Source: an archaeon (lineage in GTDB: Archaea > EX4484-52 > WAPT01). From it: DNA of 64,000 bases. The notes below the pieces were generated by a model, which saw nothing but the letters and a program-made list of their open reading frames with translations, searched no databases and was not told the DNA's origin. Where the stretch lies: contig JAPDKB010000007.1 in assembly GCA_029258795.1 (NCBI GenBank), forward strand, positions 119,070 to 183,069, given 5' to 3'. Both the position numbers and the translations under genes were made by a program. This document shows positions 32,072 through 40,421 of this stretch, piece after piece. The stretch's first letter is position 1. Each line of letters starts with the position of its first letter.

Positions 32072-32902
32072 TCAACCTGCCAGCAGCCATCCCGCGACTA
32101 TGGATAGCACAGCTGCCGTGCCCTTCATGGGAGTGATCCTCTCTCCGCAAACGGCAACAGCAAGAAAAGCGCTGACAACAAATCCCAAGCTGATGATCGG
32201 GAAGACTATGGCGGCTTCCACGTGCTCAAGAGCGAGCATTGCCGAGAGGAAGGCGATGAAGTGCACAGCTCCCGTCACCACACCATACTTCATTTCTTTT
32301 CCGGATTGTCCCGTGTTCTTTCCAGAGCTTTTCGAAAGTGCAAAAGAACCGGTGGCGTTTGTTAAAAATGCCAAGCTCACAAAGAGAAGCACATTTCCTG
32401 ACATGGCTCCGAGCTTGGCCGCGAAGCTGGAAATTGCGGTGAGAAACGCTGCCACAAAAGCGAGCAAAACTGAACGGGTTATCATGCTACCATGATTGTT
32501 CTCGGCCGAGATGATCATCACAACCAGAAATGAAAGCATCACACCCAAAAGCTGACCATAACTCAAGCTTTCGTTGAGCAACAGCAAACCCATAATGGCC
32601 GTCAGCGTGTAATGTGTCCTTATGATCGGCTGGGTAAAAATGAGCCCCTTCTCCCCAAACAGTTTGAGTTTGATGAAGTCAGCCACAAGCTTGGTTAGAG
32701 CTGAGAATACAGCAAGTAACGCGACAGCTCTCTGGAACGTAATCTCGTGAGTTGAAAGCAGGAGAGTTAGGCCAAGCAGCGCAGCTGTCAGGTAGGAGAA
32801 GAATAGATATCTTGCCCTGTTCACTCCTGCTCTGGATGCCATGAGATAGATAAAGTTGTGAAGTCCGAAGAACAGCATGGATAGGAATGCGACATAGATC
32901 AT
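32072..32902 (-). CDS. DMT/EamA-type membrane transporter
   Basis: About 277 aa with ten hydrophobic segments in two five-helix halves, the EamA pattern. The first half ends THYTLTAIMGLLLLNESLSYGQLLGVMLSFLVVMII and the second FPIISLGFVVSAFLAVAVCGERITPMKGTAAVLSIVAGWLLAG; the paired NES / GER motifs near helix ends are typical. The substrate cannot be predicted. The track start (33019) lies past the divergent gene's start codon and is impossible for a normal promoter. ATG 32902 (MIYVAFLSML) is about 25 nt from the shared TATA box. Confidence 0.85.
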   Translation of the reverse strand: MIYVAFLSMLFFGLHNFIYLMASRAGVNRARYLFFSYLTAALLGLTLLLSTHEITFQRAVALLAVFSALTKLVADFIKLKLFGEKGLIFTQPIIRTHYTLTAIMGLLLLNESLSYGQLLGVMLSFLVVMIISAENNHGSMITRSVLLAFVAAFLTAISSFAAKLGAMSGNVLLFVSLAFLTNATGSFALSKSSGKNTGQSGKEMKYGVVTGAVHFIAFLSAMLALEHVEAAIVFPIISLGFVVSAFLAVAVCGERITPMKGTAAVLSIVAGWLLAG

Positions 32903-32920
32903 AGTTCCCATTTCGCGCAA

Positions 32921-32933
32921 CTCATTATATAAA
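32921..32933. promoter_or_regulatory. Single TATA box shared by two divergent genes
   Basis: CATTATATAAATG is near-symmetric, reading CATTTATATAATG on the other strand. It sits about 29 nt before ATG 32956 on plus and about 25 nt before ATG 32902 on minus. No second TATA candidate fits in the 53-bp space. Confidence 0.6.
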
Positions 32934-32955
32934 TGTTCCGTGCCATCCAACATAC

Positions 32956-33498
32956 ATGGGGTTAGATGAGCTTGTTGACATTGTTGATGAAAACGATAAC
33001 GTGATTGGTAAAGCCACAAGAAGGGAAGTGCATGAAAGGGGGCTGTGGCACAGGGGTGTGCACCTCCTTCTCTACAGAAGTGATGGCAGGATGGTCTTGC
33101 AGAGGAGAAGCTTGAAAAAGAAGCATGCTCCGGGCAAGCTTGATTGTGCCGTCTCAGAGCACGTGCTCGCGGGTGAGAGCTACGATGTGGCTGTCGTGAG
33201 AGGGATTGAAGAGGAGCTTGGCATAGACGCGAGCAAGCTCAGCCTGAAGCCACTGTTCAAGCACGGGCTTGACTATGGCGATAACGATTTCATGATCGCG
33301 GTGGTTTATCAGGGAGTGTGGGACCACAATTTTAACCTCCATCCCGATGAGGTGGAGGAAGTCGTGGTTATGAGTGTAGATGAAGTGAAGGAACTTCTTC
33401 TGAACAATCCATCCGAGTTCTCACGATGGACGGAACAAATCTTAAGGCACGTGTTTGGCATGGCATCGGAGCTGGAGGTGCTGGAAAGCTACCGTTGA
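32956..33498 (+). CDS. Nudix hydrolase, IPP-isomerase-like/YfcD-like
   Basis: A 180-aa Nudix protein: ELVDIVDENDNVIGKATRREVHERGLWHRGVHLLLYRSDGRMVLQRRS, then the Nudix box EHVLAGESYDVAVVRGIEEELGI near residue 72. The N-terminal hairpin and H-R-G-V-H are shared with type 1 IPP isomerases and YfcD. However, the isomerase Cys (in the CCSHP-type motif) is replaced, here LDCAVSEHVL. A pyrophosphohydrolase is therefore more likely. Because the window encodes IPP synthesis but shows no other isomerase, a DMAPP-forming role deserves a test. Leaderless start from the shared TATA box. Confidence 0.82.
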   Translation: MGLDELVDIVDENDNVIGKATRREVHERGLWHRGVHLLLYRSDGRMVLQRRSLKKKHAPGKLDCAVSEHVLAGESYDVAVVRGIEEELGIDASKLSLKPLFKHGLDYGDNDFMIAVVYQGVWDHNFNLHPDEVEEVVVMSVDEVKELLLNNPSEFSRWTEQILRHVFGMASELEVLESYR

Positions 33499-33503
33499 AA
33501 TGC

Positions 33504-34037
33504 TCATGAGCGGATTATCCTGTAATTCAGATCAGCAATACTGTTGAGTTCTTTCTCCAGTTCCTTGAGCTCTTCATGTATCTTGCTGTAGTTTTTGTTC
33601 TCGGGCAATATCAAGGTGTATGATTCAAGCTGAACTCCCCCTCCCCTGAATTTCAGGTTTAGAAGTTTGTAATCCACCTCGCCAGAATTCCGCTCAGCAA
33701 AATTGGAGAGAATCAATAGTGGCTTGTCCTTAACCACGCATTCGAGAAATGTTCTTTTCGCCCAGTAATCTCCTTCAACTCCGTATTTCCAGCTCTCAAT
33801 AACGCCGTACTCCTGCTTTTCCCGAATTCTCTCGTCCAGTTTATCCCGGTTGAAGGAGCATGGCAGATAAACTCTGGCTCGGTGTGCACCACCTTCCTCT
33901 TCTTCAGCCCTTATCGTTATTCCATTCACCGTTCCATGCCTTGTATCTGGAAAAAACCCATCCCTAAAAATTTCGGTCCAGCAACCTTCATGAGACAATG
34001 TGAAATTCACAACCATCATACCATTTTCATCACTCAC
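33504..34037 (-). CDS. Unknown 177-aa protein
   Basis: Not confidently recognised. The N-terminal strand MVVNFTLSHEGCWTEIFRDGFFP recalls the sensor domain of archaeal bacterio-opsin-activator-like regulators, which often begin with a HEGCW-type motif. No helix-turn-helix follows here. The middle is beta-rich (NGITIRAEEEEGGAHRARVYLP, FLECVVKDKPLLILSNF) and the end is a helical ELKELEKELNSIADLN. The start is GTG 34037, preceded by GGGTGATG four bases upstream; ATG 34019 is possible. It is divergent from pan and ends six bases from the convergent Nudix gene. Confidence 0.55.
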   Translation of the reverse strand: MSDENGMMVVNFTLSHEGCWTEIFRDGFFPDTRHGTVNGITIRAEEEEGGAHRARVYLPCSFNRDKLDERIREKQEYGVIESWKYGVEGDYWAKRTFLECVVKDKPLLILSNFAERNSGEVDYKLLNLKFRGGGVQLESYTLILPENKNYSKIHEELKELEKELNSIADLNYRIIRS

Positions 34038-34169
34038 ATGACATCACCCTGAAGAAAAATAAATGATGGAATATTTTTATTTGGATGCGATTTCTCTCAA
34101 CAATCGCATGCACAAACATATATAAAAGTCCCGCATAATAAACTATTTTACAACGGGGTGCTGTGAGCC

Positions 34170-35327
34170 ATGAGCATAAACAACACCGACCCTTACGAAT
34201 ATGAGGAATCAAGCTCCAACGTCAGAATAAGGTCTTTAACGCTGGAAGAGGAGAACGAGCTGTTGCGTGACTCATTGCGAGAGTTGCAGGCAGAGCTGGA
34301 AAAGTTCAGAAAGCCACCGCTCGTTGTTTCAACCGTGGTGGACATCATAGCTCCGGATAAGGTTGTTGTACGCCTCAACAGCGGGGACTTCTGCGTAAAC
34401 GTGGCAAGAGATTTGGTTGGTAAGCTCGAGCCGGATGACCGCGTGCTTCTCGAGCAGCGCTCACTTACCGTGCTTGAGAAGGTTGGCAAATCCAAATACT
34501 TTGACGTTACGAAGTTCGTGATAGTGGAGAAGCCGAAGGTAAGCTGGAATGATATAGGCGGGCTGGAGGAGCAGATAAGAGAGCTGAGAGAGGTTATAGA
34601 GCTTCCCCTCACCAAGCCAGAGGTGTTCAAGAAGGTAGGTATCACTCCACCGAAAGGAGTTTTGCTTTATGGTCCGCCGGGCACGGGTAAAACCCTGCTT
34701 GCTAAAGCTGTAGCTGCCAACAGCAACGCCACATTCATAGAGGTGGTTGGCTCCGAGCTGGTGCAGAAGTTTATAGGGGAAGGGGCAAAGTTCGTCAAGT
34801 CCATATTCCAGCTTGCGAGGGAGAAGGCGCCATCCATAGTTTTCATAGATGAGCTTGATTCAATAGCAGCGAAGCGAATAGAAGTTGGCACATCTGGCGA
34901 GAGGGAAGTGCAGAGAACTTTCATGCAGCTCCTTGCCGAGATAGATGGCTTCAAGCCGTTGGGCAATGTGAAGGTGATAGGCGCAACCAACAGGCTGGAC
35001 ATTCTTGATCCCGCAATCCTCAGGCCGGGCAGGCTGGACAGGTTGATTCACGTGCCCAAGCCGGATTTCAACGGAAGAATCGAGATTTTCAGGATACACA
35101 CGAGAAAGATGAATCTGGCTGCTGACGTTTCGTTTGAAAAACTTGCTCAGCTGACAGACGGAATGACCGGAGCGGACATAAAAGCAATAAGTACGGAAGC
35201 CGGTTATTTTGCAATAAGGGATGGGAGAACGAAAGTCACCATGGAGGATTTTGAGAACGCGATAGAAAAGGTTAAGAAGAAGCTGAAAAAGGACAGAAGG
35301 CAGGAGCACACCTGGATGTACAGCTGA
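34170..35327 (+). CDS. pan: Proteasome-activating nucleotidase PAN
   Basis: AAA+ ATPase ring that unfolds proteins and feeds the 20S proteasome. The 385-aa product has an N-terminal coiled coil (LTLEEENELLRDSLRELQAELEKF, residues about 23-46) and an OB domain (VVDIIAPDKVVVRLNSG). The AAA module carries Walker A YGPPGTGKTLLA, Walker B IVFIDELDSIA, and the second region of homology ATNRLDILDPAILRPGRLDR. It ends WMYS, whose last three residues form the HbYX motif that docks into the proteasome alpha ring. TATA CATATATAAAAG near 34113-34124; a leader with GGGGTG precedes the ATG. Confidence 0.97.
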   Translation: MSINNTDPYEYEESSSNVRIRSLTLEEENELLRDSLRELQAELEKFRKPPLVVSTVVDIIAPDKVVVRLNSGDFCVNVARDLVGKLEPDDRVLLEQRSLTVLEKVGKSKYFDVTKFVIVEKPKVSWNDIGGLEEQIRELREVIELPLTKPEVFKKVGITPPKGVLLYGPPGTGKTLLAKAVAANSNATFIEVVGSELVQKFIGEGAKFVKSIFQLAREKAPSIVFIDELDSIAAKRIEVGTSGEREVQRTFMQLLAEIDGFKPLGNVKVIGATNRLDILDPAILRPGRLDRLIHVPKPDFNGRIEIFRIHTRKMNLAADVSFEKLAQLTDGMTGADIKAISTEAGYFAIRDGRTKVTMEDFENAIEKVKKKLKKDRRQEHTWMYS

Positions 35328-35528
35328 AGAGTTTTTTTACCCTGTTTCTCTTTCCCCGATGTATTTGAAATCTCTATTGATAAACTGTACCTTTGACATT
35401 TGCCGTGGGTGGGCAATGACGAGTCAAGACGGGGATGTAATGAACTTATATAGTATAAGGGGATTCCTGCCACTCTCGATAACAAGAAAGTGAATTTAAT
35501 CTTTCATTAATTGCTATTCGATAATCCT

Positions 35529-36872
35529 TTATCCCCAAGCCAAAACTTCATAAATTTGCATCTCGCAACTGTATCCACTTCCTGCAACAAATCTCACGTA
35601 TCGAAAAGTTCTGCTGCCGAAATTGTACTTGCCAACTTCATACTTACAATTATTACTTCCTAGAGTGGCTAATCTATACCAGTGTGAACCATCTGAACTT
35701 ATCTCCACGTGCCCATAACACCACTTGCTAGTACTACATACTCCTGATTTTACGGCAAATTTTACATCCAGTTGCGCGGTAATCACGCTTCCAGCATCAA
35801 CCTTCAATACTTCTCCACTTCGATCTGGATCGTAATAATAACCGTAACCAACACTCCAGCAAGTGGATAAGGAAGCATCAACAACCCTTTTTGGTTGGTT
35901 TACATGTCCTGTACACCCCATATCTGCACTGAAGCCACCCCACCAACTGGTTTTGGCTGTAACTTGTGCGTTATAAAGAAGATTATTTGATAATGGGTAT
36001 GACTCCGCACATCCCGGAAGATTAACATATACTTTACCCGTGTCTAAATCGGTGGCATAGCATATTTTGGGAAAACTTTGAAGTACATCATCACCTACTC
36101 CTCCACTCGGCCAGCTTGATCTGCAGTCGCCATTTATGCATACTTGTCCGTTGAGCAATATTTTCCCGCCATCTTTTGGGGTGATGTCTATGTCCATTGT
36201 TCTGGACCTTAACGTTATGTATCCCGTATGACTTTGAGGAACTATCCCAAAATCGTAATCAGGTGTGGCTGTGGATCCAACATAAATATGGAATCCAGCA
36301 TGATCAGCATTTCCGAGGTTTAGAAATCCTCCATTAATTGTTAAACTTCCGCTCATCGTATCTCCACCTGCGTTCACAAATCTCGAATCGCAAGCTGAAC
36401 AGCTAGAGATCCCACCTGAGCCTGCGTTATCCACTCCACAAATCCATTTATCTCCGCTCCATTTGAGCACCTGCCCATCAGAACATGATGTTATCCCCGT
36501 TCCTCCTTTGGATGGTTGGAGCACCCCCTGTAGGGAGTTCAAGTTGTGAGTATGAGTGGCAGAAGCGAAAGCACTGGCATCCTTTCCATCCAGCTTGTCA
36601 GCATTCAATGCATAATCGGCCTGAGATGCCTCCGCAACCTTACCTTCTATCAAACTTGCGTTTATTTTTCCGCTTGTGGTTGCTAAAGGTACATATTCTC
36701 CAGATATTTGAGTATAGATATCTTTCAGAAGGTGATAAGCAGGGCTTCTTTGCATAACTTCGTGCTGGGTTAATGCTTTCACATAAGGTGCAGAAATGAC
36801 TCCAATAAGGAGTAGAAGGAGGCCCGCTATAACAAGAGCATGTTTCTTTTCGATGTTTATAACAATCTGCAT
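35529..36872 (-). CDS. Secreted fibre-like protein with C-terminal discoidin-like domain
   Basis: A 447-aa protein with a signal or anchor (ALVIAGLLLLLIGVISAPYVKA, residues about 11-33). The shared N-terminal module TQHEVMQRSPAYHLLKDIYTQISGEY matches the protein at 2759-3790. Then come tail-fibre-type segments: KVAEASQADYALNADKLDGKDASAF, ATHTHNLNSLQGVLQPSKGGTGIT and DGQVLKWSGDKWICG. After a linker, the C-terminal 150 residues (QPKRVVDASLSTCWS, then GEVLKVDAGSVITAQLDVKFAV and TFRYVRFVAG) look like an F5/8-type carbohydrate-binding fold. This is surface-exposed adhesion machinery by inference. It is separated from pan by about 200 bp of noncoding DNA with an AT-rich CTTATATAGTATAAG palindrome. 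Confidence 0.72.
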   Translation of the reverse strand: MQIVINIEKKHALVIAGLLLLLIGVISAPYVKALTQHEVMQRSPAYHLLKDIYTQISGEYVPLATTSGKINASLIEGKVAEASQADYALNADKLDGKDASAFASATHTHNLNSLQGVLQPSKGGTGITSCSDGQVLKWSGDKWICGVDNAGSGGISSCSACDSRFVNAGGDTMSGSLTINGGFLNLGNADHAGFHIYVGSTATPDYDFGIVPQSHTGYITLRSRTMDIDITPKDGGKILLNGQVCINGDCRSSWPSGGVGDDVLQSFPKICYATDLDTGKVYVNLPGCAESYPLSNNLLYNAQVTAKTSWWGGFSADMGCTGHVNQPKRVVDASLSTCWSVGYGYYYDPDRSGEVLKVDAGSVITAQLDVKFAVKSGVCSTSKWCYGHVEISSDGSHWYRLATLGSNNCKYEVGKYNFGSRTFRYVRFVAGSGYSCEMQIYEVLAWG

Positions 36873-36905
36873 ATAAGAGCTTGTGCATTTAAGAGAATAT
36901 AAAGG

Positions 36906-38693
36906 TTATCCTACAACCTTCTTCCTGATACTCTCCAAATACTCCGCATGCGGAGCCAGCTCCTTCATCCTTTCATTTCTGAGCAGTTCCAGCTGAGCCT
37001 CACGCATTCTTTTCAGCTCGGCTCTCATATCTTTAACTCTTTCCTCGCCCAGCCGTATTATCGTGCTCGCCACCCTGTCTACGGTTATCAGCTTGGGTAC
37101 GAGCACCAGATCAACACCCGTTTCGTAATAGTATAAGGCCTCTTCAACATCTTCCGCAAAGCACACTACCCCGACCCGCGGATTAACTCTTTTGGTCGTC
37201 ACACTGAGAAATGTGTTCGCCTCTCTGTCCGAAATGGTGGATATAATAAGCTTCGCTTTCTTCACGTTTGCGCTTTCAAGCACCTCGGGATGCATGAGGT
37301 CTCCGTAAATAGCGGGCACGTTTTCCTTCATGAAGCGCTCAACTATTTCGGGATCAAAATCCACAATTATGAACGGCAGGTTTCGTGTCATCAGCTTTTC
37401 CGCGATAAGCCTGCCTGTGAACTTACCACCGCAGATGATTATGTGGTTCGATAACTTCTCCCTTTTCACCTCCTCCTCGCTCTCGTGAATCATTCTTTTC
37501 ATGCGGAAAGCTCTATCGTAGAGCACAAGGTACCTTTCGAAGATGTTGAAAAGTCTGCCGGCGTGATTTATAGCATATGGGGTGAGGCACATCGTAACGA
37601 GAGTGGAGAATATCATCGCCCCAGCAACCCTGCTCTCCAGAATACCGGCTGTGCTTGCTATGCCTACAAGCACAAGCGTGAATTCCGACATCTGCGCCAG
37701 ATATGCTGCCGGCAGAAAAGCCACTCTCCTCTCATAGCCTCTCATGCTAAGAAGCGTGTAGATTGTTGCGGGCTTAACGAGCAGTGTCATGAGCAAGAGC
37801 CCCACCACAAGATCAAGCGATCCCACCACATCCTTCAAATTGAGCTTCGTGCCGAGGGAGATGAAGAACAGCATGACAAAAAAGTCCCGCAGGGATGAGG
37901 CTCTGCTTATTATCTCCGTGCTGTAAGGAATGACCGCGATAGCTATGCCAGCAAGAAAAGCTCCTATGGCCAGAGGCAAACCAAGCCTGTAAGTCAGATA
38001 AGTCATAATGAAAAGCGTGGAAAGCGATGCCAAAAAGAGAATCTCCGCATCCTTCGACAGATGCTTGACAACTCGGGTAAAGATCATGTTGTTGAGGAGT
38101 GTTGCAAGAATGATCAGCATGGCTGAGTACAGCACAGATTTTCCAATCACACTCGCGACCGTGTTGTAGTTCTGCTGGGAGAGGAAAGCAAGTATGCCAA
38201 CAGCAAAAATGTCCTGCAAGAGCAGGATACCGACACTCAACCTTCCGGGCAGGCTGAGCAGCTGGTTTCTGGCCGATAGATTGCTTACAACCATCATCGT
38301 GCTGCTAAAAGCTAATCCAGCTCCGACACAAAAAGCGGATATGGCATCCAGATGAAGGGTGACCGCAAGGAAATACCCAGCAAAGAAGGACACCAGAATC
38401 TGAAGCACACCAGCAAAAAGTATGCTCCTTCCGACCTTCATCAGCTTTGAGATATCTATCTCCATGCCGGCGATGAAAAGCAAAAAGATAATTCCAAGCT
38501 CGGAGAAAGCGGCAAGTAAGCTCTGATCTCTTAAAATGTTCAGCACTTCCGGTCCGAGCACGTATCCTGCAAGCACGTACCCCAGAAGGGAGGGCTGGCG
38601 CATGGCCCTTACAATCAGCATGAAGAGTGTGGCTGCAAGGATCGAAACTCCAACCTCGTAAAGAGAATAGTAGTCGAAGAGCTGCATTCCCAT
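36906..38693 (-). CDS. Kef-type CPA2 cation/proton antiporter with TrkA-N domain
   Basis: A 595-aa protein with about 12-13 membrane spans of the Na+/H+ exchanger fold (PSLLGYVLAGYVLGPEVL, LGIIFLLFIAGMEID, GAGLAFSSTMMVVSNL, LPLAIGAFLAGIAIA). A cytoplasmic RCK/TrkA-N domain follows, with the Rossmann start HIIICGGKFTGRLIAEKL near residue 415 and the acidic strand-end IIVDFDPE. Likely K+ or Na+ exchange gated by nucleotide; the ion is not deducible. There is no TrkA-C domain; the C-terminus is a charged helix (RAELKRMREAQLELLRNERMKE). It is next to tmk, divergent. Confidence 0.92.
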   Translation of the reverse strand: MGMQLFDYYSLYEVGVSILAATLFMLIVRAMRQPSLLGYVLAGYVLGPEVLNILRDQSLLAAFSELGIIFLLFIAGMEIDISKLMKVGRSILFAGVLQILVSFFAGYFLAVTLHLDAISAFCVGAGLAFSSTMMVVSNLSARNQLLSLPGRLSVGILLLQDIFAVGILAFLSQQNYNTVASVIGKSVLYSAMLIILATLLNNMIFTRVVKHLSKDAEILFLASLSTLFIMTYLTYRLGLPLAIGAFLAGIAIAVIPYSTEIISRASSLRDFFVMLFFISLGTKLNLKDVVGSLDLVVGLLLMTLLVKPATIYTLLSMRGYERRVAFLPAAYLAQMSEFTLVLVGIASTAGILESRVAGAMIFSTLVTMCLTPYAINHAGRLFNIFERYLVLYDRAFRMKRMIHESEEEVKREKLSNHIIICGGKFTGRLIAEKLMTRNLPFIIVDFDPEIVERFMKENVPAIYGDLMHPEVLESANVKKAKLIISTISDREANTFLSVTTKRVNPRVGVVCFAEDVEEALYYYETGVDLVLVPKLITVDRVASTIIRLGEERVKDMRAELKRMREAQLELLRNERMKELAPHAEYLESIRKKVVG

Positions 38694-38753
38694 TAAGAAG
38701 CATGAGGCTCAACTTCCATATATTTTTTATTGTTGATTCTCGCTATAAACTTC

Positions 38754-39362
38754 ATGCTGGAAATTGAGGATAAGAAAGCGCTTTACGTCGTGCTTGAAGG
38801 TATGGATGCAAGCGGAAAAAGCACACAGGCAAAAATGCTTGCTGACTTTCTGTCCTCTCAGGGCTTCCGCGTGCTTCTTTTCGCTGAACCAACCGATAGC
38901 GTGGTGGGCCGCTTTCTGAAAGAAAAGATGCTGAAATCCGGGAAGTATTCTCCGGAAACGGTAGCCCTGTGCTTTGCTGCCGATCGGCTGATATTCAGGG
39001 ATGAAAAGTTACTGGAAACGCTGAAAACTCACGACGTTGTTATAAGCGACAGAAATTACTACTCATCCCTCGTTTATCAGAGCGTGATGGGGCTGGATTA
39101 CCACTGGGTTAAGGAGATAAATAGATTTGCTGTCAAGCCAGACATTGCCTTCATCATAGACATAAGCGTTGATGAATACATGAGGAGAAAGGGAAACACC
39201 AAAATCATCTTTGAAAACGAGGAGTTTCAGAGAGAGGTCAGGGAGATGTACCTGAAGCTGCCGGAGCTTCTGATAAACGACAATATTGTGGTGCTGGACG
39301 GCAACAAAAGCGTGGAGGAGCTGCATGAGGAGATAAAGAAGAAGGTTGTGGCGATGCTTTGA
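38754..39362 (+). CDS. tmk: Thymidylate kinase
   Basis: Phosphorylates dTMP to dTDP. The product (about 202 aa) has the P-loop LEGMDASGKSTQAKML near residue 17, the DRY-like catalytic region ISDRNYYSSLVYQSVMG and FIIDISVDEYMRRKGN followed by an acidic lid (IIFENEEFQREV). ATG 38754 (MLEIEDKKALYVV) is preferred over the track TTG 38730; a TATA-like CATATATTTTTT is about 30 nt upstream. It overlaps by three bases the long track frame of the next gene, but that gene probably starts about 100 bp later. Confidence 0.94.
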   Translation: MLEIEDKKALYVVLEGMDASGKSTQAKMLADFLSSQGFRVLLFAEPTDSVVGRFLKEKMLKSGKYSPETVALCFAADRLIFRDEKLLETLKTHDVVISDRNYYSSLVYQSVMGLDYHWVKEINRFAVKPDIAFIIDISVDEYMRRKGNTKIIFENEEFQREVREMYLKLPELLINDNIVVLDGNKSVEELHEEIKKKVVAML

Positions 39363-39463
39363 AAAGCGGAGTAGAAAAAGTCGTGTTTTGCAATCATTAC
39401 AATTTAGAATCATTCCGGAGTGCAAAACTTTTATATACGATTTTAGTTATGAAAATAGGTAAC

Positions 39464-40339
39464 ATGAAGAACGGATTTGTGCTGTTCATTTTCGTGCTTT
39501 TGCTGATTTCTTTTAGTTCACATCCGGTTTTATGTGACTTGGGTCCAAAGCCTTCTGTGAATTTTTATGTAACTCTGAATGGAGAGGATATTCCCGACAC
39601 GATATTTTATGCAAAGATACTGAGCTGTCAGATATACAAAGAGATAATAATTGGTGGGAGAAAAATCGTACAAGCCAGTGACACCACACCGAAAGACTTA
39701 ATCCCACAACTAAACGTCAGTATATACGATCCTGAGAAAAACTGCTCCTGGAAACCGTCCGGATTGGCATGGGGTGGTAAGTGTCGAAATGGAAAGTGTC
39801 ATTTCAACTATATGATTCCTTCGAGGTTCAGACTTGCAGTATATCTGCCAAGCGAGGATAAGGTGTACATTTCCGATGAAATCAAGAGAAGAAACTTCAG
39901 AAGTACATTCAAAGCCGATTTGCTTCCTAACGGCAGTATAACTGTAAAGGAGATCACTCCATTTTTTCAGCGTGATTCAGTCAAGGAAGCGATGATGTTT
40001 CTCTTTGCGTTAGTTATAACATTGGTGCTGGAACTATTCATTGCTTTGTTGTATGTCGTATATACTAGAACTACTAGAAAGATTTTGGGATCTGTATTTA
40101 TCGCTAATATAATTTCACTTCCTGTAGTCTGGTTGATCATCACTTCATCTGAAAAAGGTTTATTTATAATAATAGGAGAAGTCTTTGCGGTTGTCTTTGA
40201 AAGTTTCTTTATTTATTTTTTGAATAAAGAGATACTCACATTAAGGAAAGCGTTTTTATTGAGCATGTTGATGAATCTAACAAGCTTTATTGTAGGGAAT
40301 TCCATCCTTATGCATACGATCTTCATATTCTATTCCTAG
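39464..40339 (+). CDS. Signal-peptide membrane protein, unknown
   Basis: A 291-aa protein: signal sequence FVLFIFVLLLISFSSHPVLCD, an extracytoplasmic beta-rich domain of about 150 residues with paired cysteines (KNCSW, KCRNGKCHF), then four hydrophobic segments (MMFLFALVITLVLELFIALLY, VFIANIISLPVVWLII, LFIIIGEVFAVVFESFFIYFL, AFLLSMLMNLTSFIVGNSIL). The domain order resembles membrane proteins with a PGPKP-like start after the signal (DLGPKPSVNF here), but I cannot name the family. TATA CTTTTATATAC (39428-39438) lies about 30 nt upstream of the likely ATG 39464; ATG 39449 is an alternative. Base composition is more AT-rich than that of the neighbours. Confidence 0.65.
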   Translation: MKNGFVLFIFVLLLISFSSHPVLCDLGPKPSVNFYVTLNGEDIPDTIFYAKILSCQIYKEIIIGGRKIVQASDTTPKDLIPQLNVSIYDPEKNCSWKPSGLAWGGKCRNGKCHFNYMIPSRFRLAVYLPSEDKVYISDEIKRRNFRSTFKADLLPNGSITVKEITPFFQRDSVKEAMMFLFALVITLVLELFIALLYVVYTRTTRKILGSVFIANIISLPVVWLIITSSEKGLFIIIGEVFAVVFESFFIYFLNKEILTLRKAFLLSMLMNLTSFIVGNSILMHTIFIFYS

Positions 40340-40421
40340 ACTTGCTCTCCAACGTTTTATGATCGAATTCGTTATCTCCACCCAGCAAACAATTAAAACT
40401 TTCGTCCCTTTTTTTCTCTCC

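Noticed and set aside
36906-38693. Checked whether the Kef-type antiporter lacked part of its RCK domain and was truncated.
   Set aside because: TrkA-N is complete with GGKFTG and acidic strand end; absence of TrkA-C is common in this family.
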